Positions 18,898-28,453 of a stretch of DNA of 64,000 bases are shown piece by piece. The notes below the pieces were generated by a model. The model searched no databases. It was not told where the DNA came from and was given only the letters and a program-made list of their open reading frames with translations. The first letter of the stretch is position 1. Each line of letters begins with the position of its first letter. Source of the DNA: Burkholderiales bacterium. Lineage in GTDB: Bacteria > Pseudomonadota > Gammaproteobacteria > Burkholderiales > SG8-41. Where the stretch lies: assembly GCA_036262035.1 (NCBI GenBank), contig DATAJS010000013.1, positions 186,001-250,000 of the forward strand, in the 5' to 3' direction. Position numbers and translations under genes: made by a program.

Positions 18898-19691
18898 GAC
18901 TGCACCAGGTCGGGAATCGGCGGCATCGCGTTGCGCGCGTGCGGAAGCCTCCACTGCTCGTCGTACTCGACGCGTGCGAGATAGAGGCCCGCCGCGTCGA
19001 ACGTCGGCGCCGCCGCCGCGCGCTCGCGCGCCGCGAGCACCTCGCGCACCCAGCCGGGCTCGTGCTTGCCCTTGCCGACGTAGATCAGCGTGCCCATCAG
19101 GTTGCGGACCATGTGATGCAGGAAAGCGTTCGCGCGAAATTCCAGGACGAGATAGTCGCCGTGGCGCTCGACGGTGATGCCGCTCACGTGGCGCACCGGC
19201 GACTTCGCCTGGCACTCGCTCGAACGGAACGAGCTGAAATCGTGCTCGCCTTCGAGCAGCTTCGCCGCGGCGCGCATCGCATCGACGTCGAGCGGCAGAT
19301 GGAACCACCCGATGCGCCCGAAGCCGACCGCGGGCCGCACCACGCGATTGAGCAGCACGTAGCGATAGCAGCGGCTCTTCGCCGAGTAGCGCGCATGGAA
19401 ATCGCCGCCGATCGCGCGCGACCACAGCACCGCAAGGCCCGCCGGCAGCGAAGCGTTGACACCCCGCACCCACGCCGACTCCGGCCGCGCCGCCGGCGCG
19501 TCGAAGTGCACCACCTGCTCCAGCGCGTGCACGCCCGCGTCGGTGCGGCCCGCGCACACCGTCTCGACCGGTGCGCCGGCGATATGCGCGAGCGCGGCTT
19601 CGAGATGGTCCTGCACGCCGCAGCGCGCCGGCTGTGTCTGCCATCCGCAGAACGCCGAGCCGTCGTATTCGACGCCGAGGGCCAGTCTCAT
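18894..19691 (-). CDS. truA: tRNA pseudouridine(38-40) synthase
   Basis: Modifies uridines 38-40 of the tRNA anticodon stem. 265 residues from ATG 19691 (MRLALGVEYDGSAFCGWQ). The catalytic Asp is in AGRTDAGVHA. Other family blocks are SAKSRCYRYVLLN, DFSSFRSSEC and NAFLHHMVRNLMG. A TTG 4 codons upstream (19703) is possible but lies in a terminator tail. A strong terminator ends only about 10 bases before the start, so expression must depend on readthrough or on a promoter further back. Confidence 0.95.
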   Translation of the reverse strand: MRLALGVEYDGSAFCGWQTQPARCGVQDHLEAALAHIAGAPVETVCAGRTDAGVHALEQVVHFDAPAARPESAWVRGVNASLPAGLAVLWSRAIGGDFHARYSAKSRCYRYVLLNRVVRPAVGFGRIGWFHLPLDVDAMRAAAKLLEGEHDFSSFRSSECQAKSPVRHVSGITVERHGDYLVLEFRANAFLHHMVRNLMGTLIYVGKGKHEPGWVREVLAARERAAAAPTFDAAGLYLARVEYDEQWRLPHARNAMPPIPDLVQS

Positions 19692-19701
19692 TTCAAATCC
19701 C

Positions 19702-19737
19702 AAAAAGAAAAACCGCGGCAGCGTGCTGCCGCGGTTT
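19702..19737 (-). terminator. Rho-independent terminator after fimV
   Basis: On the minus strand AAACCGCGGCAGC pairs with GCTGCCGCGGTTT (arms 19737-19725 and 19722-19710), followed by TTCTTTTTG. A 13-bp GC-rich stem plus T-tract is a strong signal. It lies between the fimV stop (19755) and the truA start (19691). Confidence 0.88.
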
Positions 19738-19754
19738 CACGAATGCCATCGCGG

Positions 19755-22481
19755 TCAGGACAGCGTGGACAGCAGCTTTCTCGCCTGCGCCTGCTGCTCG
19801 GCGTCGCCTTCCTTCACCACTTCGTTGAGGATGTCGCGCGCACCATCCTTGTCGCCCATCTCCTCGTATGCCTTGGCGAGGTCGAACTTCTGCTGCACGT
19901 CGTACCAGTGATCGTCGCGCGGCGCTTTCGCGGCCGGCGTGCCGGCAGGCTTGCCGCCGAAGTCGAGATTGATGTCGTCGAGCTTGAACTCGAGATCGTT
20001 CGACTGTGCCGCGGGCGCGGGCGTCGGAGCCTGCGCCGCAGGCTTCTGCTCGCCCGGGACTTCGATGGGCGGCAGCGGCTCGAGGTTGAAATCCATGTTG
20101 AAGTCCGATGCCGCGGACGGCGCACGCTGCGGCTGGCTCGGGCTCTGGCTTTGACTCTGGCTCTGCGCGCCGGCCGGCGGGATTTCGAGCGAGAAGTCGG
20201 GCAGATCGGGCGGCGTGGATTCGACCTTCTCCGGTTTCGGCGCCGGCGCAGGTTCCGGCGCGCGCGGCGGCGTGGCGCCTCCCTCCAGCGAGCGCGCCGC
20301 GGCGAGACCGGTCGTCGACGGCTTCACCGCGGGCGGCGCGGCGGGACGCGGCGGGATGCGCGTCACGTCTTCGGCGGCGGTCGGCTCGATCTTCGGCTCG
20401 ACTTTCGGGGGCTCGCGCCGGGGCTCGACGCGCGCCGGCTCCGGAGCGCGCGGCGCCGGCTCGGCGACCTTAGGCGGCGCAGGCTCGGCGCGGGCTGCGG
20501 GCTCGGCACGTTTCGGCGGCTCGGCGCGCGGCGGTGGCGGCACCGGGCTGCGTACGTTGGCGTTGAAATCGAGATCGTTGTCCTCCGGCGAGATCGACGC
20601 CGTCGAGGCGCCGCGGGTCGACGCGGCGGTCGGCGCCGCCGTAGCGGGGCGTGCGGGCTCTATCGGAGCGGGGCCAGCCGCCGCGGCCGCTGCCGCAGCG
20701 CGCTTCGGCTCGGGGGACGGGGCGGGTCCGAGGTCCATTTTCCGCGGCTTGCCCAGTTCGCCGCCGCGGCGGCGGCGGGCGACCGCGATGAGCGCGAGGC
20801 CGCCGAGCACCACCACGCCCGCACCCGCCACGAGATACAGCGGCTCTTCCATGACCGTGTCGATCAGGTCGGGCTCGGGCGGAGGCGGCGGAGGCGGCGC
20901 AGGCTTTACCTTGGGCTTGGGCGGCGGAAGCTCGCTCTTCGCTTCGGGGCCTTTGGCGATCTCGGTCGGCGGGCCTTTCGGCGCTTCGGGCTCGGCGCCC
21001 TTCATCGGCTCCGGCGCGCCGCCTTTGGCGACCTCGGCTCCCTTGCCGGCGGGCGCCGGCTCGGGCGCTTTGCCCGGCATGGGCTCCGGGCCCTTCGCGA
21101 CCGGCGGCGCCGCTTTGGGCGCAGGCTCGGCCGCCTTGCCGGGCGGCATGTCGGGGCCTTTGGCCACCGGCGGCGCGGCTTTGGGCGCGGGCTCCGGCGC
21201 CTTCGGCGGCGGCGGGATCACCGGCGCGACCGCGACCGGACCCTGGGTCTGGCTCTTCGCGGCCGGCGGTGACGGCGCGGCGCCTTTCTCGCCTTTCATG
21301 TCCGAAAGGCGCTTCATGTCCTGGATCGTTTTCTCGAGCTGCGCGATGCGGGCGTTCGCGTCGGCGAGGGCTTTCTCGCGCGCGACCGATTCTTCTTCCA
21401 GCGCGCGCGCACGCTCGGCTGCGCTGCCTTTCCCGCCTTTCTCGCCGCGCGACAGGCGCACGGTGTCGCGGGGCGCGGTGGGCTCGCCTTTCGCGGTGCT
21501 CTTGCCGATGCGTCCGCTCGTGACGGTGCCGTCTTCCGGAGCCGCGCCGGCGCGCTCGGCGATGCGTCCGCGGAACGAGTTGAAGTCCGCGACCTGTAGA
21601 CGCACTTCCTTCACCGCTTCGCGCTGGCCGACGGCGGTCATCTCGTTCGCTTCCGGCACCTTGAGGATGCGGCCGGACTTCACGAGGTTCATGTTCTTGT
21701 GAATGAACGCGTCGGGGTTGTGTCGGTAGAGACTGACGAGGGTCTGCTCGAGCGTGGCGCCTTCGGGCTGAACCGACTTCGCGATCTTGCCGAGCGTCTC
21801 GCCCGGTTTGATCGGACCGTACGTCCTGCCGCCCGCGGATGCGGTTTCGGCCGCGGGCTCGGGCGAGGCCGCAGGCGCGGCTGCGCCCCGGCTGCGGCGG
21901 GCTCGGGTGGACGGCGCGGGAGCGGGTGCGCGCGACGGGGCAGCCGCTGGGCCAGGCGCGCCCTCGAGGGGTGCGCCGGGCGCAGCAGCCGCGGGAGCGG
22001 CAGGCGCGGTTTCCACGCCTGGCCCGGGCCTCACCGTGGGCGCAGCCACGACGGGCGGCGGCAGCTCCGAGGCCTTGTTGCCGTAGCCCGGGGGATCGAG
22101 CAGCACCGTGTACTGGCGCGTGACCCGCCCGTTCTCGGAGTTGATCTCGATGAGAAGCTCGGCGAACGGCTCGTTGACCGGCTTGGGCGTCGTGACCTTG
22201 ACGTAAGGCGTGCCGTTCGGACGCTTTTCGATCGTGACGCGCGCGCCGACGAGCCCGGCGTTGAAAGGCAGGTTCGCGCGCTGGTAGTTCTCGACCGAGG
22301 AGAGGCGCGCGGAAAGCGTCTCGCCTTTCTGGACCGAGATCAGCTCGACTTCGGCGTTGAGGGGTTGACCGAGCGCCGACAGGATCGTCAGGCGCCCCAG
22401 CCCTCCGGCGTGGGAAGCGGCGGGCACCGCGAGGGCGAGCGATGCTGCCAATAACCAGCGCTTGAGAGTCTGTTCGCGCAC
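19755..22481 (-). CDS. fimV: FimV-family polar/pilus-assembly protein
   Basis: 908-residue inner-membrane protein. Order: signal peptide (LLAASLALAVPAASHA); conserved N-terminal FimV domain (GLGRLTILSALGQPLNAEVEL); peptidoglycan-binding LysM region (YGPIKPGETLGKIAKSVQPE, about 225-290); a coiled coil (ALADANARIAQLEKTIQDMK); Pro/Ala/Lys repeats with the unit EPAPKAAPPVAKGP; one TM segment (LVAGAGVVVLGGLALIAV); an acidic Pro-rich cytosolic tail; and a C-terminal TPR-like FimV cap (KFDLAKAYEEMGDKDGARDI). In Pseudomonas FimV supports type IV pilus assembly and polar localisation. Start is GTG 22481 preceded by GGGTGAGG. It sits between asd and truA as in related genomes. Confidence 0.92.
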   Translation of the reverse strand: MREQTLKRWLLAASLALAVPAASHAGGLGRLTILSALGQPLNAEVELISVQKGETLSARLSSVENYQRANLPFNAGLVGARVTIEKRPNGTPYVKVTTPKPVNEPFAELLIEINSENGRVTRQYTVLLDPPGYGNKASELPPPVVAAPTVRPGPGVETAPAAPAAAAPGAPLEGAPGPAAAPSRAPAPAPSTRARRSRGAAAPAASPEPAAETASAGGRTYGPIKPGETLGKIAKSVQPEGATLEQTLVSLYRHNPDAFIHKNMNLVKSGRILKVPEANEMTAVGQREAVKEVRLQVADFNSFRGRIAERAGAAPEDGTVTSGRIGKSTAKGEPTAPRDTVRLSRGEKGGKGSAAERARALEEESVAREKALADANARIAQLEKTIQDMKRLSDMKGEKGAAPSPPAAKSQTQGPVAVAPVIPPPPKAPEPAPKAAPPVAKGPDMPPGKAAEPAPKAAPPVAKGPEPMPGKAPEPAPAGKGAEVAKGGAPEPMKGAEPEAPKGPPTEIAKGPEAKSELPPPKPKVKPAPPPPPPPEPDLIDTVMEEPLYLVAGAGVVVLGGLALIAVARRRRGGELGKPRKMDLGPAPSPEPKRAAAAAAAAGPAPIEPARPATAAPTAASTRGASTASISPEDNDLDFNANVRSPVPPPPRAEPPKRAEPAARAEPAPPKVAEPAPRAPEPARVEPRREPPKVEPKIEPTAAEDVTRIPPRPAAPPAVKPSTTGLAAARSLEGGATPPRAPEPAPAPKPEKVESTPPDLPDFSLEIPPAGAQSQSQSQSPSQPQRAPSAASDFNMDFNLEPLPPIEVPGEQKPAAQAPTPAPAAQSNDLEFKLDDINLDFGGKPAGTPAAKAPRDDHWYDVQQKFDLAKAYEEMGDKDGARDILNEVVKEGDAEQQAQARKLLSTLS

Positions 22482-22520
22482 TGCCTCACCCTGAAGATTA
22501 TTTTAGGAGAAGTAAACTAA

Positions 22521-22539
22521 CATCACGCAGTTAGTGATG
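22521..22539. promoter_or_regulatory. Short palindrome upstream of fimV
   Basis: CATCAC and GTGATG, separated by 7 bases, lie 40-58 bp before the fimV start in an AT-rich stretch that also holds TAGTTT, a weak -10 candidate on the minus strand. It could be an operator, but nothing identifies the binder. Confidence 0.3.
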
Positions 22540-22598
22540 CAAGCTAACACCGGACCTTAAGGTCGGCAGCGAAACGCCCTGGTTCTGCGGGGATTTAC

Positions 22599-22636
22599 CC
22601 AAAAAGCGCGGCCCTCAGGCCGCGCTTTTTTTCGTT
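22599..22636 (-). terminator. Rho-independent terminator after asd
   Basis: Minus strand: AAAAAAAGCGCGGCC, loop TGAG, GGCCGCGCTTTTTGGG, starting about 12 bp after the asd stop. Symmetric A/T flanks would let it work on both strands, but only fimV lies beyond, in the same direction. Confidence 0.9.
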
Positions 22637-22647
22637 GCAGTCGCCGC

Positions 22648-23787
22648 TCAGGCCGCCGCGGCGGCCGGCCGTGCGGCCTCCCGCTCGAGCACGATGCGCA
22701 GCATGCGGCGCAGCGGCTCCGCCGCGCCCCACAGGAGCTGGTCGCCCACCGTGAAGGCGGTGAGGTACTCGCCGCCCATCGGGAGCTTGCGCAGCCGCCC
22801 GATCGGCACGGTCAGCGTTCCGGTGACCGCCGCCGGCGTGAGGTCGCGCAACGTCGCTTCTCGCTCGTTGGGGACGACTTTCACCCAGTCGTTCGCCCCG
22901 GCGATGATCTGCTCGATCTCGGGCAGAGGCACGTCGCGCGTGAGCTTCACGGTCAGCGCCTGGCTGTGGCAGCGCATCGCGCCCACACGCACGCAAACGC
23001 CGTCGACCGGGATGGGATTCCCGCTGCGGCCGACGATCTTGTTCGTTTCCGCCATGCCTTTCCACTCTTCCTTGCTCTGGCCGTTGCCGAGGTCCTTGTC
23101 GATCCACGGCAGCACGCTGCCGGCAAGCGGAAAACCGAAGCTCCTGGTCGGGAAGTCCTTGCCGCGCAGCGTGTCGGCGACGGTCCGGTCGATGTCGCCG
23201 ATCGCCGAAGCGGGATCGGACAGGAGCTTGGCGGCGGACGCGTGGGTGGCGCCCATCTGCTCGACCAGCTCGCGCATCTGCGCGGCGCCGGCGCCGGAAG
23301 CGGCCTGGTAGGTCATCGCGGTCATCCACTCGACGAGGCCTGCCTTGAAGAGGCCGCCCAGCGCCATCAGCATCAGGCTCACGGTGCAGTTGCCGCCGAT
23401 GTAGTTCTTCACGCCCTTGTCGAGCGCGCCCTCGATCACGTCCATGTTGACCGGGTCGAGGATGATGACCGCGTCGTCCTGCATGCGCAGCGCCGAGGCG
23501 GCGTCGATCCAGTAGCCCTTCCAGCCCGCGGCGCGCAGCCTGGGATAGATCTCGTTGGTGTAGTCGCCGCCCTGGCACGAGATCAGGGTGTCGCAGCGGG
23601 TCAGCTCGGCGATGCTCTTCGCGTCCTTCACCGGCTGCGATTTGCCGCCGATCGCCGGGCCGTTGCCGCCCGCCTGGGAAGTCGAGAAGAAAACCGGCTC
23701 GATGAGATCGAAATCGCGCTCGGCCTGCATGCGTTGCATCAGGACCGAGCCCACCATACCGCGCCAGCCGATGAGACCTACTTTCAT
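22648..23787 (-). CDS. asd: Aspartate-semialdehyde dehydrogenase
   Basis: Reduces aspartyl phosphate to the semialdehyde, the branch point for lysine/DAP, threonine and methionine. 379 residues from ATG 23787. The NADP motif is [14 protein letters not shown] at 7-20, the catalytic Cys134 is in [10 protein letters not shown], and a conserved His lies in [10 protein letters not shown]. The ATG has GGTGG 5 bases upstream; a GTG 3 codons earlier is less likely. Long Gram-negative type, as in E. coli. Confidence 0.96.
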   Translation of the reverse strand: MKVGLIGWRGMVGSVLMQRMQAERDFDLIEPVFFSTSQAGGNGPAIGGKSQPVKDAKSIAELTRCDTLISCQGGDYTNEIYPRLRAAGWKGYWIDAASALRMQDDAVIILDPVNMDVIEGALDKGVKNYIGGNCTVSLMLMALGGLFKAGLVEWMTAMTYQAASGAGAAQMRELVEQMGATHASAAKLLSDPASAIGDIDRTVADTLRGKDFPTRSFGFPLAGSVLPWIDKDLGNGQSKEEWKGMAETNKIVGRSGNPIPVDGVCVRVGAMRCHSQALTVKLTRDVPLPEIEQIIAGANDWVKVVPNEREATLRDLTPAAVTGTLTVPIGRLRKLPMGGEYLTAFTVGDQLLWGAAEPLRRMLRIVLEREAARPAAAAA

Positions 23788-23817
23788 GATTACCACCCAG
23801 TTCCAGAGATTGATTCG

Positions 23818-23896
23818 AGAGGAGAAAAGAGAGAGGAGATCGGAGAAACCACTCGGCTCTCCTCTCGCCTGTCTCCTCTCCCTCTCTCGCCGCGCG
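23818..23896. repeat. GAGAGGAG purine-rich inverted repeat, copy 1
   Basis: Purine arm (GAGGAGAAAAGAGAGAGGAG, from 23819) and pyrimidine arm (GGCTCTCCTCTCGCCTGTCT, from 23855) form an imperfect hairpin between leuB and asd. Its right half is nearly the same as that at 60830-60862 between mrp and dcd. Confidence 0.65.
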
Positions 23897-24955
23897 TTAC
23901 AGCGCGGCGACTACCGCGTCACCCATTTCCTCGGTGCCCACCTTGCGGGCGCCGTCCTCGTAAATATCGGCCGTACGGAGCCCGTCCGCGAGTACTTTTT
24001 TAACGGCCGCCTCGACCCGGTACGCCCATTCGTCCTTGTTGAACGTATAACGCAGCATCATGGCTGACGAGAGAATCGTCGCGAGCGGGTTGGCGAGGTT
24101 CTTTCCGGCGATGTCCGGCGCCGAGCCGTGACTGGGCTCGTACAGGCCCTTCCCGCTCGAATCCAGCGACGCCGACGGCAGCATCCCGATCGAGCCGGTG
24201 AGCATCGATGCTTCGTCGGACAGGATGTCGCCGAACATGTTCCCGGTGACGATCACGTCGAACTGTTTGGGGTTCCTGACGAGCTGCATCGCCGCGTTGT
24301 CGACGTACATGTGCGTGAGCTCGACGTCGGGGTATTTCTTCGAGAGATCGACCACGAGCTCGCGCCAGAAACGGCTGGTCTCGAGCACGTTCTCCTTGTC
24401 GACCGAGCAGAGCTTGCGGTTGCGCTTCCGGGCGGTCGTGAAACCGACTTCCGCGATGCGCCGGATCTCCGATTCGGAGTAACGCATCGTGTCGTAGGCG
24501 TCGCGGTCACCGCCCTCGTTGCGGCCGCGCGGCTGGCCGAAATAGATGTCGCCGGTGAGCTCGCGGATGATCATGATGTCCAGCCCCGACACCACCTCCG
24601 GCTTGAGGCTCGACGCGCCGACGAGCTCGGGATACATCACCGCCGGGCGCAGGTTCGCGAAAAGGCCGAGCTCCTTGCGGATCCGCAGGATGCCCTGCTC
24701 CGGGCGCTGCGGCCGCGGCAGCGCGTCGTATTTCGGCCCGCCCACCGCGCCGCACAGCACCGCGTCGGCTTCTTTCGCGAGCTTGAGCGTCCCGGCCGGC
24801 AGCGGATCGCCTGCGGCGTCGTAACCCGCGCCGCCGAACGGCGCGTCTTCCATCTCGATCTTCAGACCGTCCTTCTGAAGGACGCGCAGGACCTTCGTCG
24901 CCTGCGCGACGATCTCCGGACCGATGCCGTCACCGGCGAGAACCGCAATCTTCAT
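23897..24955 (-). CDS. leuB: 3-isopropylmalate dehydrogenase
   Basis: NAD-dependent oxidative decarboxylation in leucine synthesis. 352 residues. N-terminal [11 protein letters not shown], substrate-loop Arg residues in [28 protein letters not shown], catalytic Lys/Tyr region and Asp cluster ([22 protein letters not shown]), and NAD-binding [15 protein letters not shown] are all visible. Between leuD and asd, same strand. Confidence 0.97.
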   Translation of the reverse strand: MKIAVLAGDGIGPEIVAQATKVLRVLQKDGLKIEMEDAPFGGAGYDAAGDPLPAGTLKLAKEADAVLCGAVGGPKYDALPRPQRPEQGILRIRKELGLFANLRPAVMYPELVGASSLKPEVVSGLDIMIIRELTGDIYFGQPRGRNEGGDRDAYDTMRYSESEIRRIAEVGFTTARKRNRKLCSVDKENVLETSRFWRELVVDLSKKYPDVELTHMYVDNAAMQLVRNPKQFDVIVTGNMFGDILSDEASMLTGSIGMLPSASLDSSGKGLYEPSHGSAPDIAGKNLANPLATILSSAMMLRYTFNKDEWAYRVEAAVKKVLADGLRTADIYEDGARKVGTEEMGDAVVAAL

Positions 24956-24959
24956 AAAT

Positions 24960-25050
24960 TCGTGAAACGTGAAACGTGAAATGTGAAACGTGAAATGTGG
25001 AATGGAGGCGCGCCTTTACGTTGCACGCCTCACGTTTCACGTTTCACGCG
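24960..25050. repeat. CGTGAAA tandem/inverted repeat between leuD and leuB
   Basis: GTGAAACGT-type units repeat about five times (24961-24999), and after a GC core the complement TCACGTTTCACGTTTCACGC returns (25030-25049). The leuD stop codon (25044-25046) lies inside the second half. Confidence 0.7.
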
Positions 25051-25682
25051 AACAGCCATGGCTGGCTCGCACGATGCTTCTGCTCGAACGCGCGGATCTC
25101 GTCGGCGTGCTCGAGCGTGAGCCCGATGTCGTCGAGGCCGTTCATGATGCAGTGCTTGCGGAACGGGTCGATGTCGAACTTGAACACTTCGCCGGTCGGC
25201 GTCGTCACCGACTGGTCTTCGAGATCGACCGCGAGGCGATAGCCTTCCTTGCCTTCGGCTTCATGAATGAGCTGGTCGACGATCGCAGGCGTGAGCTTGA
25301 TGAGCAGCAGCCCGTTCTTCAGGCTGTTGTTGTAGAAGATGTCGGCGAAGCTCGGCGCGATCACCGTCTGGAAACCGTACTGCAGCAGCGCCCACGGCGC
25401 GTGCTCGCGCGACGAGCCGCAGCCGAAATTCTCGCGCGCGACCAGCACCGTAGCACCCCGATAGCGCGGCTTGTTCAGGATGAAATCGGGATTGAGCGGA
25501 CGCTTGCTGTTGTCCATGTCCGGCTCACCCCGATCGAGGTAGCGCCACTCGTCGAACAGGTTCGGACCGAAGCCCGTGCGCTTGATCGACTTCAGGAACT
25601 GCTTGGGGATGATCGCATCGGTGTCGATGTTCGCCCGATCGAGCGGGACGACCAGCCCCTCTTCGCGTACGAATTTTTCCAT
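25044..25682 (-). CDS. leuD: 3-isopropylmalate dehydratase small subunit
   Basis: Partner of LeuC in isomerising isopropylmalate. 212 residues. Conserved [18 protein letters not shown] near the start and the swivelling-domain loop [16 protein letters not shown] are present, as is NSLKNGLL. The stop TGA is supplied by the GTGAAAC repeat that follows. An entericidin-like gene lies between leuC and leuD. Confidence 0.97.
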   Translation of the reverse strand: MEKFVREEGLVVPLDRANIDTDAIIPKQFLKSIKRTGFGPNLFDEWRYLDRGEPDMDNSKRPLNPDFILNKPRYRGATVLVARENFGCGSSREHAPWALLQYGFQTVIAPSFADIFYNNSLKNGLLLIKLTPAIVDQLIHEAEGKEGYRLAVDLEDQSVTTPTGEVFKFDIDPFRKHCIMNGLDDIGLTLEHADEIRAFEQKHRASQPWLFA

Positions 25683-25684
25683 GT

Positions 25685-25807
25685 CTATCTCGTGCTCTTC
25701 TGGATCGCCTCGCCCGCGCGCTCCACGTCCTTGCCGACACCGGCCACGGTGTTGCAGGCGCTCAACGCAAACGTCGCAATGACCAGCAGGAAAGCGGCGA
25801 CTCGCAT
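25685..25807 (-). CDS. Entericidin A/B-family small lipoprotein
   Basis: A 40-residue gene. It encodes [20 protein letters not shown] followed by [20 protein letters not shown]. There is a type II signal peptide with lipobox LSAC, then a short amphipathic helix, the entericidin pattern. The start at 25807 is decided by GGAGG (25821-25817) 9 bases upstream; an in-frame ATG at 25816 directly abuts the GGAGG and is too close. Entericidins act as a small outer-membrane lipoprotein toxin/antidote pair in E. coli; only one member is present here. A similar gene between leuC and leuD is common in Betaproteobacteria (from memory). Confidence 0.85.
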   Translation of the reverse strand: MRVAAFLLVIATFALSACNTVAGVGKDVERAGEAIQKSTR

Positions 25808-25812
25808 CGTTG

Positions 25813-27222
25813 TCATCCTCCGAAGTTACGTACGTCGACGAAATGGCCGGCGATCGCGGCGGCTGCCGCCATCGCGGGGCTCACCAGGTGCGTGCGGCCG
25901 CCGGGACCCTGGCGGCCTTCGAAGTTGCGGTTGGACGTCGACGCGCAGCGCTCGCCGGGCGAGAGCTGATCGTCGTTCATGCCCAGGCACATCGAGCAGC
26001 CCGGCTCGCGCCATTCGAAGCCGGCCGCGGTGAAGACCTTGTCCAGCCCTTCCTGCTCGGCCTGGATCTTCACCTGACCCGAGCCCGGCACGACCATCGC
26101 GAGCTTGATGTTCGCCGCGACGTGCCGGCCTTTCACCACCTTTGCCGCGGCGCGCAGGTCCTCGATGCGCGAGTTGGTGCACGAGCCGATGAAGACCTTG
26201 TCGAGCTTGATCTCGGTCATCGGGGTGTTCGGCTCGAGCGCCATGTACTTCAGCGCGCGCTCCGACCACTCGCGCTGCACCGGGTCCTGCATGTCCTTCG
26301 GATCCGGCACCTTGCCGTCGACCGGCACCACCATCTGCGGGTTGGTGCCCCATGTCACCTGCGGCTTGATCTCTTCGGCCTTGAGCTCGACCACGCGGTC
26401 GAACTTGGCGCCTTCGTCGCTCGTCAGCGTGCGCCAGTACGCGACCGCTTTGTCCCACTGCTCGCCCTTGGGCGAGAACATGCGGTCCTTCACGTAGTCG
26501 ATCGTCTTGTCGTCGACCGCGACCAGGCCGGTGCGCGCGCCGGCTTCGATCGCCATGTTGCACAGGGTCATGCGGCCTTCCATCGTGAGGCCGCGGATCG
26601 CTTCGCCCGCGTACTCGATCGCGTAGCCCGTGCCGCCGCCGCTGCCGATCTTGCCGATGACCGCGAGCGTGATGTCCTTCGCGGTGACGCCGTTCGGAAG
26701 CTTGCCGTCGACGAGCACCTGCATCGTCTTCGACTTCTTCATCACCATCGTCTGCGTCGCGAGCACGTGCTCGACTTCGCTGGTGCCGATGCCGAAGGCG
26801 AGCGCGCCGAACGCGCCGTGGGTGCTGGTGTGCGAGTCACCGCACACGACCGTCATGCCGGGCAGCGTCGCGCCGGTCTCCGGCCCGATGACGTGCACGA
26901 TGCCCTGCCGCTTGTCGAGGAACGGGAAGTACACCTTCGCGCCGAACTTCGCCATGTTCTTGTCGAGCGTCTCGACCTGCAGGCGCGAGACCGGGTCCTT
27001 GATCCCCTGGTCCCAGTCCTTGGTGGGCGTGTTGTGGTCGGCGGTCGCGACGACCGACTCGACGCGCCACGGCTTGCGGCCGGCGGCTTCCAGGCCTTCG
27101 TACGCCTGCGGGCTCGTCACTTCGTGGACGAGGTGGCGATCGATGTAGAGGAGCGACGTGCCGTCCTGCTCGGTGCGGACGACGTGGCTGTCCCACAATT
27201 TGTCGTAGAGAGTGCGTGGCAT
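25813..27222 (-). CDS. leuC: 3-isopropylmalate dehydratase large subunit
   Basis: Aconitase-type [4Fe-4S] enzyme of leucine synthesis. 469 residues. Cluster ligands Cys348 (FIGSCTNSR), Cys409 and Cys412 ([10 protein letters not shown]) are all present, as are [19 protein letters not shown] and ADHNTPT. The start ATG 27222 begins [13 protein letters not shown]. The open frame runs far upstream in a shadow of the MFS gene. The stop lies just before the entericidin start. Confidence 0.97.
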   Translation of the reverse strand: MPRTLYDKLWDSHVVRTEQDGTSLLYIDRHLVHEVTSPQAYEGLEAAGRKPWRVESVVATADHNTPTKDWDQGIKDPVSRLQVETLDKNMAKFGAKVYFPFLDKRQGIVHVIGPETGATLPGMTVVCGDSHTSTHGAFGALAFGIGTSEVEHVLATQTMVMKKSKTMQVLVDGKLPNGVTAKDITLAVIGKIGSGGGTGYAIEYAGEAIRGLTMEGRMTLCNMAIEAGARTGLVAVDDKTIDYVKDRMFSPKGEQWDKAVAYWRTLTSDEGAKFDRVVELKAEEIKPQVTWGTNPQMVVPVDGKVPDPKDMQDPVQREWSERALKYMALEPNTPMTEIKLDKVFIGSCTNSRIEDLRAAAKVVKGRHVAANIKLAMVVPGSGQVKIQAEQEGLDKVFTAAGFEWREPGCSMCLGMNDDQLSPGERCASTSNRNFEGRQGPGGRTHLVSPAMAAAAAIAGHFVDVRNFGG

Positions 27223-27269
27223 CGCTGAAAGTGGATCGGAGCGGTAAAAACGACCGATTATACAGGGCG

Positions 27270-28403
27270 TTAAGCCTTCACTCCACGCGAGAAAATCGCG
27301 AGGCCGAGCCCCGCGCAGGCAGCGGCGAACGTGAACGTCCAGGCGGCGCCGGCGGACTCCCACAGCACGCCGCTCGCGAGGTTGCCCAGCGCCCCGCCGA
27401 CGCCGAATCCGATGCTGCCGTAGATCGCCTGTCCGCGCGCTTGCAGCCGCCCCTTGAAGAGCTTGTGGACGTAGCCGATCGAGGCCGCGTGAAACGAGCC
27501 GAACGTCGCCGCGTGCAGCGTCTGCGCGAACACGAGCGCGATGAAGCTGTGCGCGAGCCAGGCGATGACCAGGAAGCGCAGCACGGCGAGCGCAAAGCTC
27601 GCGACCAGGATCTGGCGCAGCGTGAACGCGCGGTAGAGCCGCGGCATCCACGCGAAGACGCCGATCTCGCAGATCACGCCGAGCGCCCACAGCCAGCCCG
27701 TGGCCGATTTGCTGTAACCTTCGGCGACGAGGTAGATCGAATAGAAGGTGTAATACGGCCCGTGCGCCGCCGACATGCAGGCGCCGGCCGCGATGAGCGC
27801 GAGCACTTCGGGCCGCAGCATGAGCTTGCCCACCGGCGGCGAGGCTTCGTGGTACGGCACGCGCGCTTCCGGCACGACCCACGCGCACGCGAGCATGCCG
27901 ACCATCATCGTCAGCACGAGCACCGGCACCGCCGACAGCGCGATGTAGTCGAGCACATGGCCGACGACGACCACCGCGACGATGAAGCCGATCGAGCCCC
28001 ACACGCGCACGCGCCCGTAGCGCGCGGTCTCGTCGCCCAGGTGCGTGAGCGTCGTCGCTTCCATCAGCGGCAGCGCGGCGCTCCAGAAGAACGTCATCGC
28101 GAAGACCACCGCGAAGATCAGCGCGAATTTCGTCCCGGCGAAGATCGCGAGGAACACGAGCGTTCCCGCGAGCCCGGTGAGCTTCACCACGCGCACCGGC
28201 GCGTTGCCGCGATCGGCGAGCCAGCTCCACAGGTGCGGCGCGACGATGCGCGTCACCTGCGGCAGCGCGAGCACGACGCCGATGTCGAGCGGCGTGAGGC
28301 CTACGCTTTCGAGGTACAGCCCGAAGAACGGCGCGAACGTGCCGAGGTAGGCGAAATAGAAGAAGTAAAAACCGGCGAGACGTTTAATTGGGGTCAGGTC
28401 CAC
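27270..28403 (-). CDS. MFS transporter, HcaT/MFS_1-like family
   Basis: Twelve-helix inner-membrane permease of about 377 residues. Strong N-terminal motif [20 protein letters not shown], then the loop [30 protein letters not shown] and [14 protein letters not shown]. This resembles the HcaT/nucleoside-symporter-like branch; the substrate is unknown. The only possible starts, GTG 28403 and TTG 28445, lie inside a long palindrome, with no SD seen. The palindrome has probably replaced the original start. Placed between aroC and leuC, all on the minus strand. Confidence 0.8.
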   Translation of the reverse strand: MDLTPIKRLAGFYFFYFAYLGTFAPFFGLYLESVGLTPLDIGVVLALPQVTRIVAPHLWSWLADRGNAPVRVVKLTGLAGTLVFLAIFAGTKFALIFAVVFAMTFFWSAALPLMEATTLTHLGDETARYGRVRVWGSIGFIVAVVVVGHVLDYIALSAVPVLVLTMMVGMLACAWVVPEARVPYHEASPPVGKLMLRPEVLALIAAGACMSAAHGPYYTFYSIYLVAEGYSKSATGWLWALGVICEIGVFAWMPRLYRAFTLRQILVASFALAVLRFLVIAWLAHSFIALVFAQTLHAATFGSFHAASIGYVHKLFKGRLQARGQAIYGSIGFGVGGALGNLASGVLWESAGAAWTFTFAAACAGLGLAIFSRGVKA

Positions 28404-28448
28404 ATTTCGACCTGCAGGTCGGCGGAAATGTGGACCTGACCCCAATTA
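28385..28448. repeat. Perfect 23-bp-armed palindrome, GGGTCAGG family
   Basis: Arms 28385-28407 and 28426-28448 are perfect complements containing GGGGTCAGGTCCACATTT. The 18-base centre has its own palindrome CGACCTGCAGGTCG. It lies between the aroC stop and the MFS coding region. A second, related palindrome is at 42354-42409. Confidence 0.92.
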
Positions 28449-28453
28449 CCGGC

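Noticed and set aside
27223-28230. Long N-terminal extension of the leuC frame
   Set aside because: Shadow of the MFS gene; the family start [11 protein letters not shown] is at 27222.
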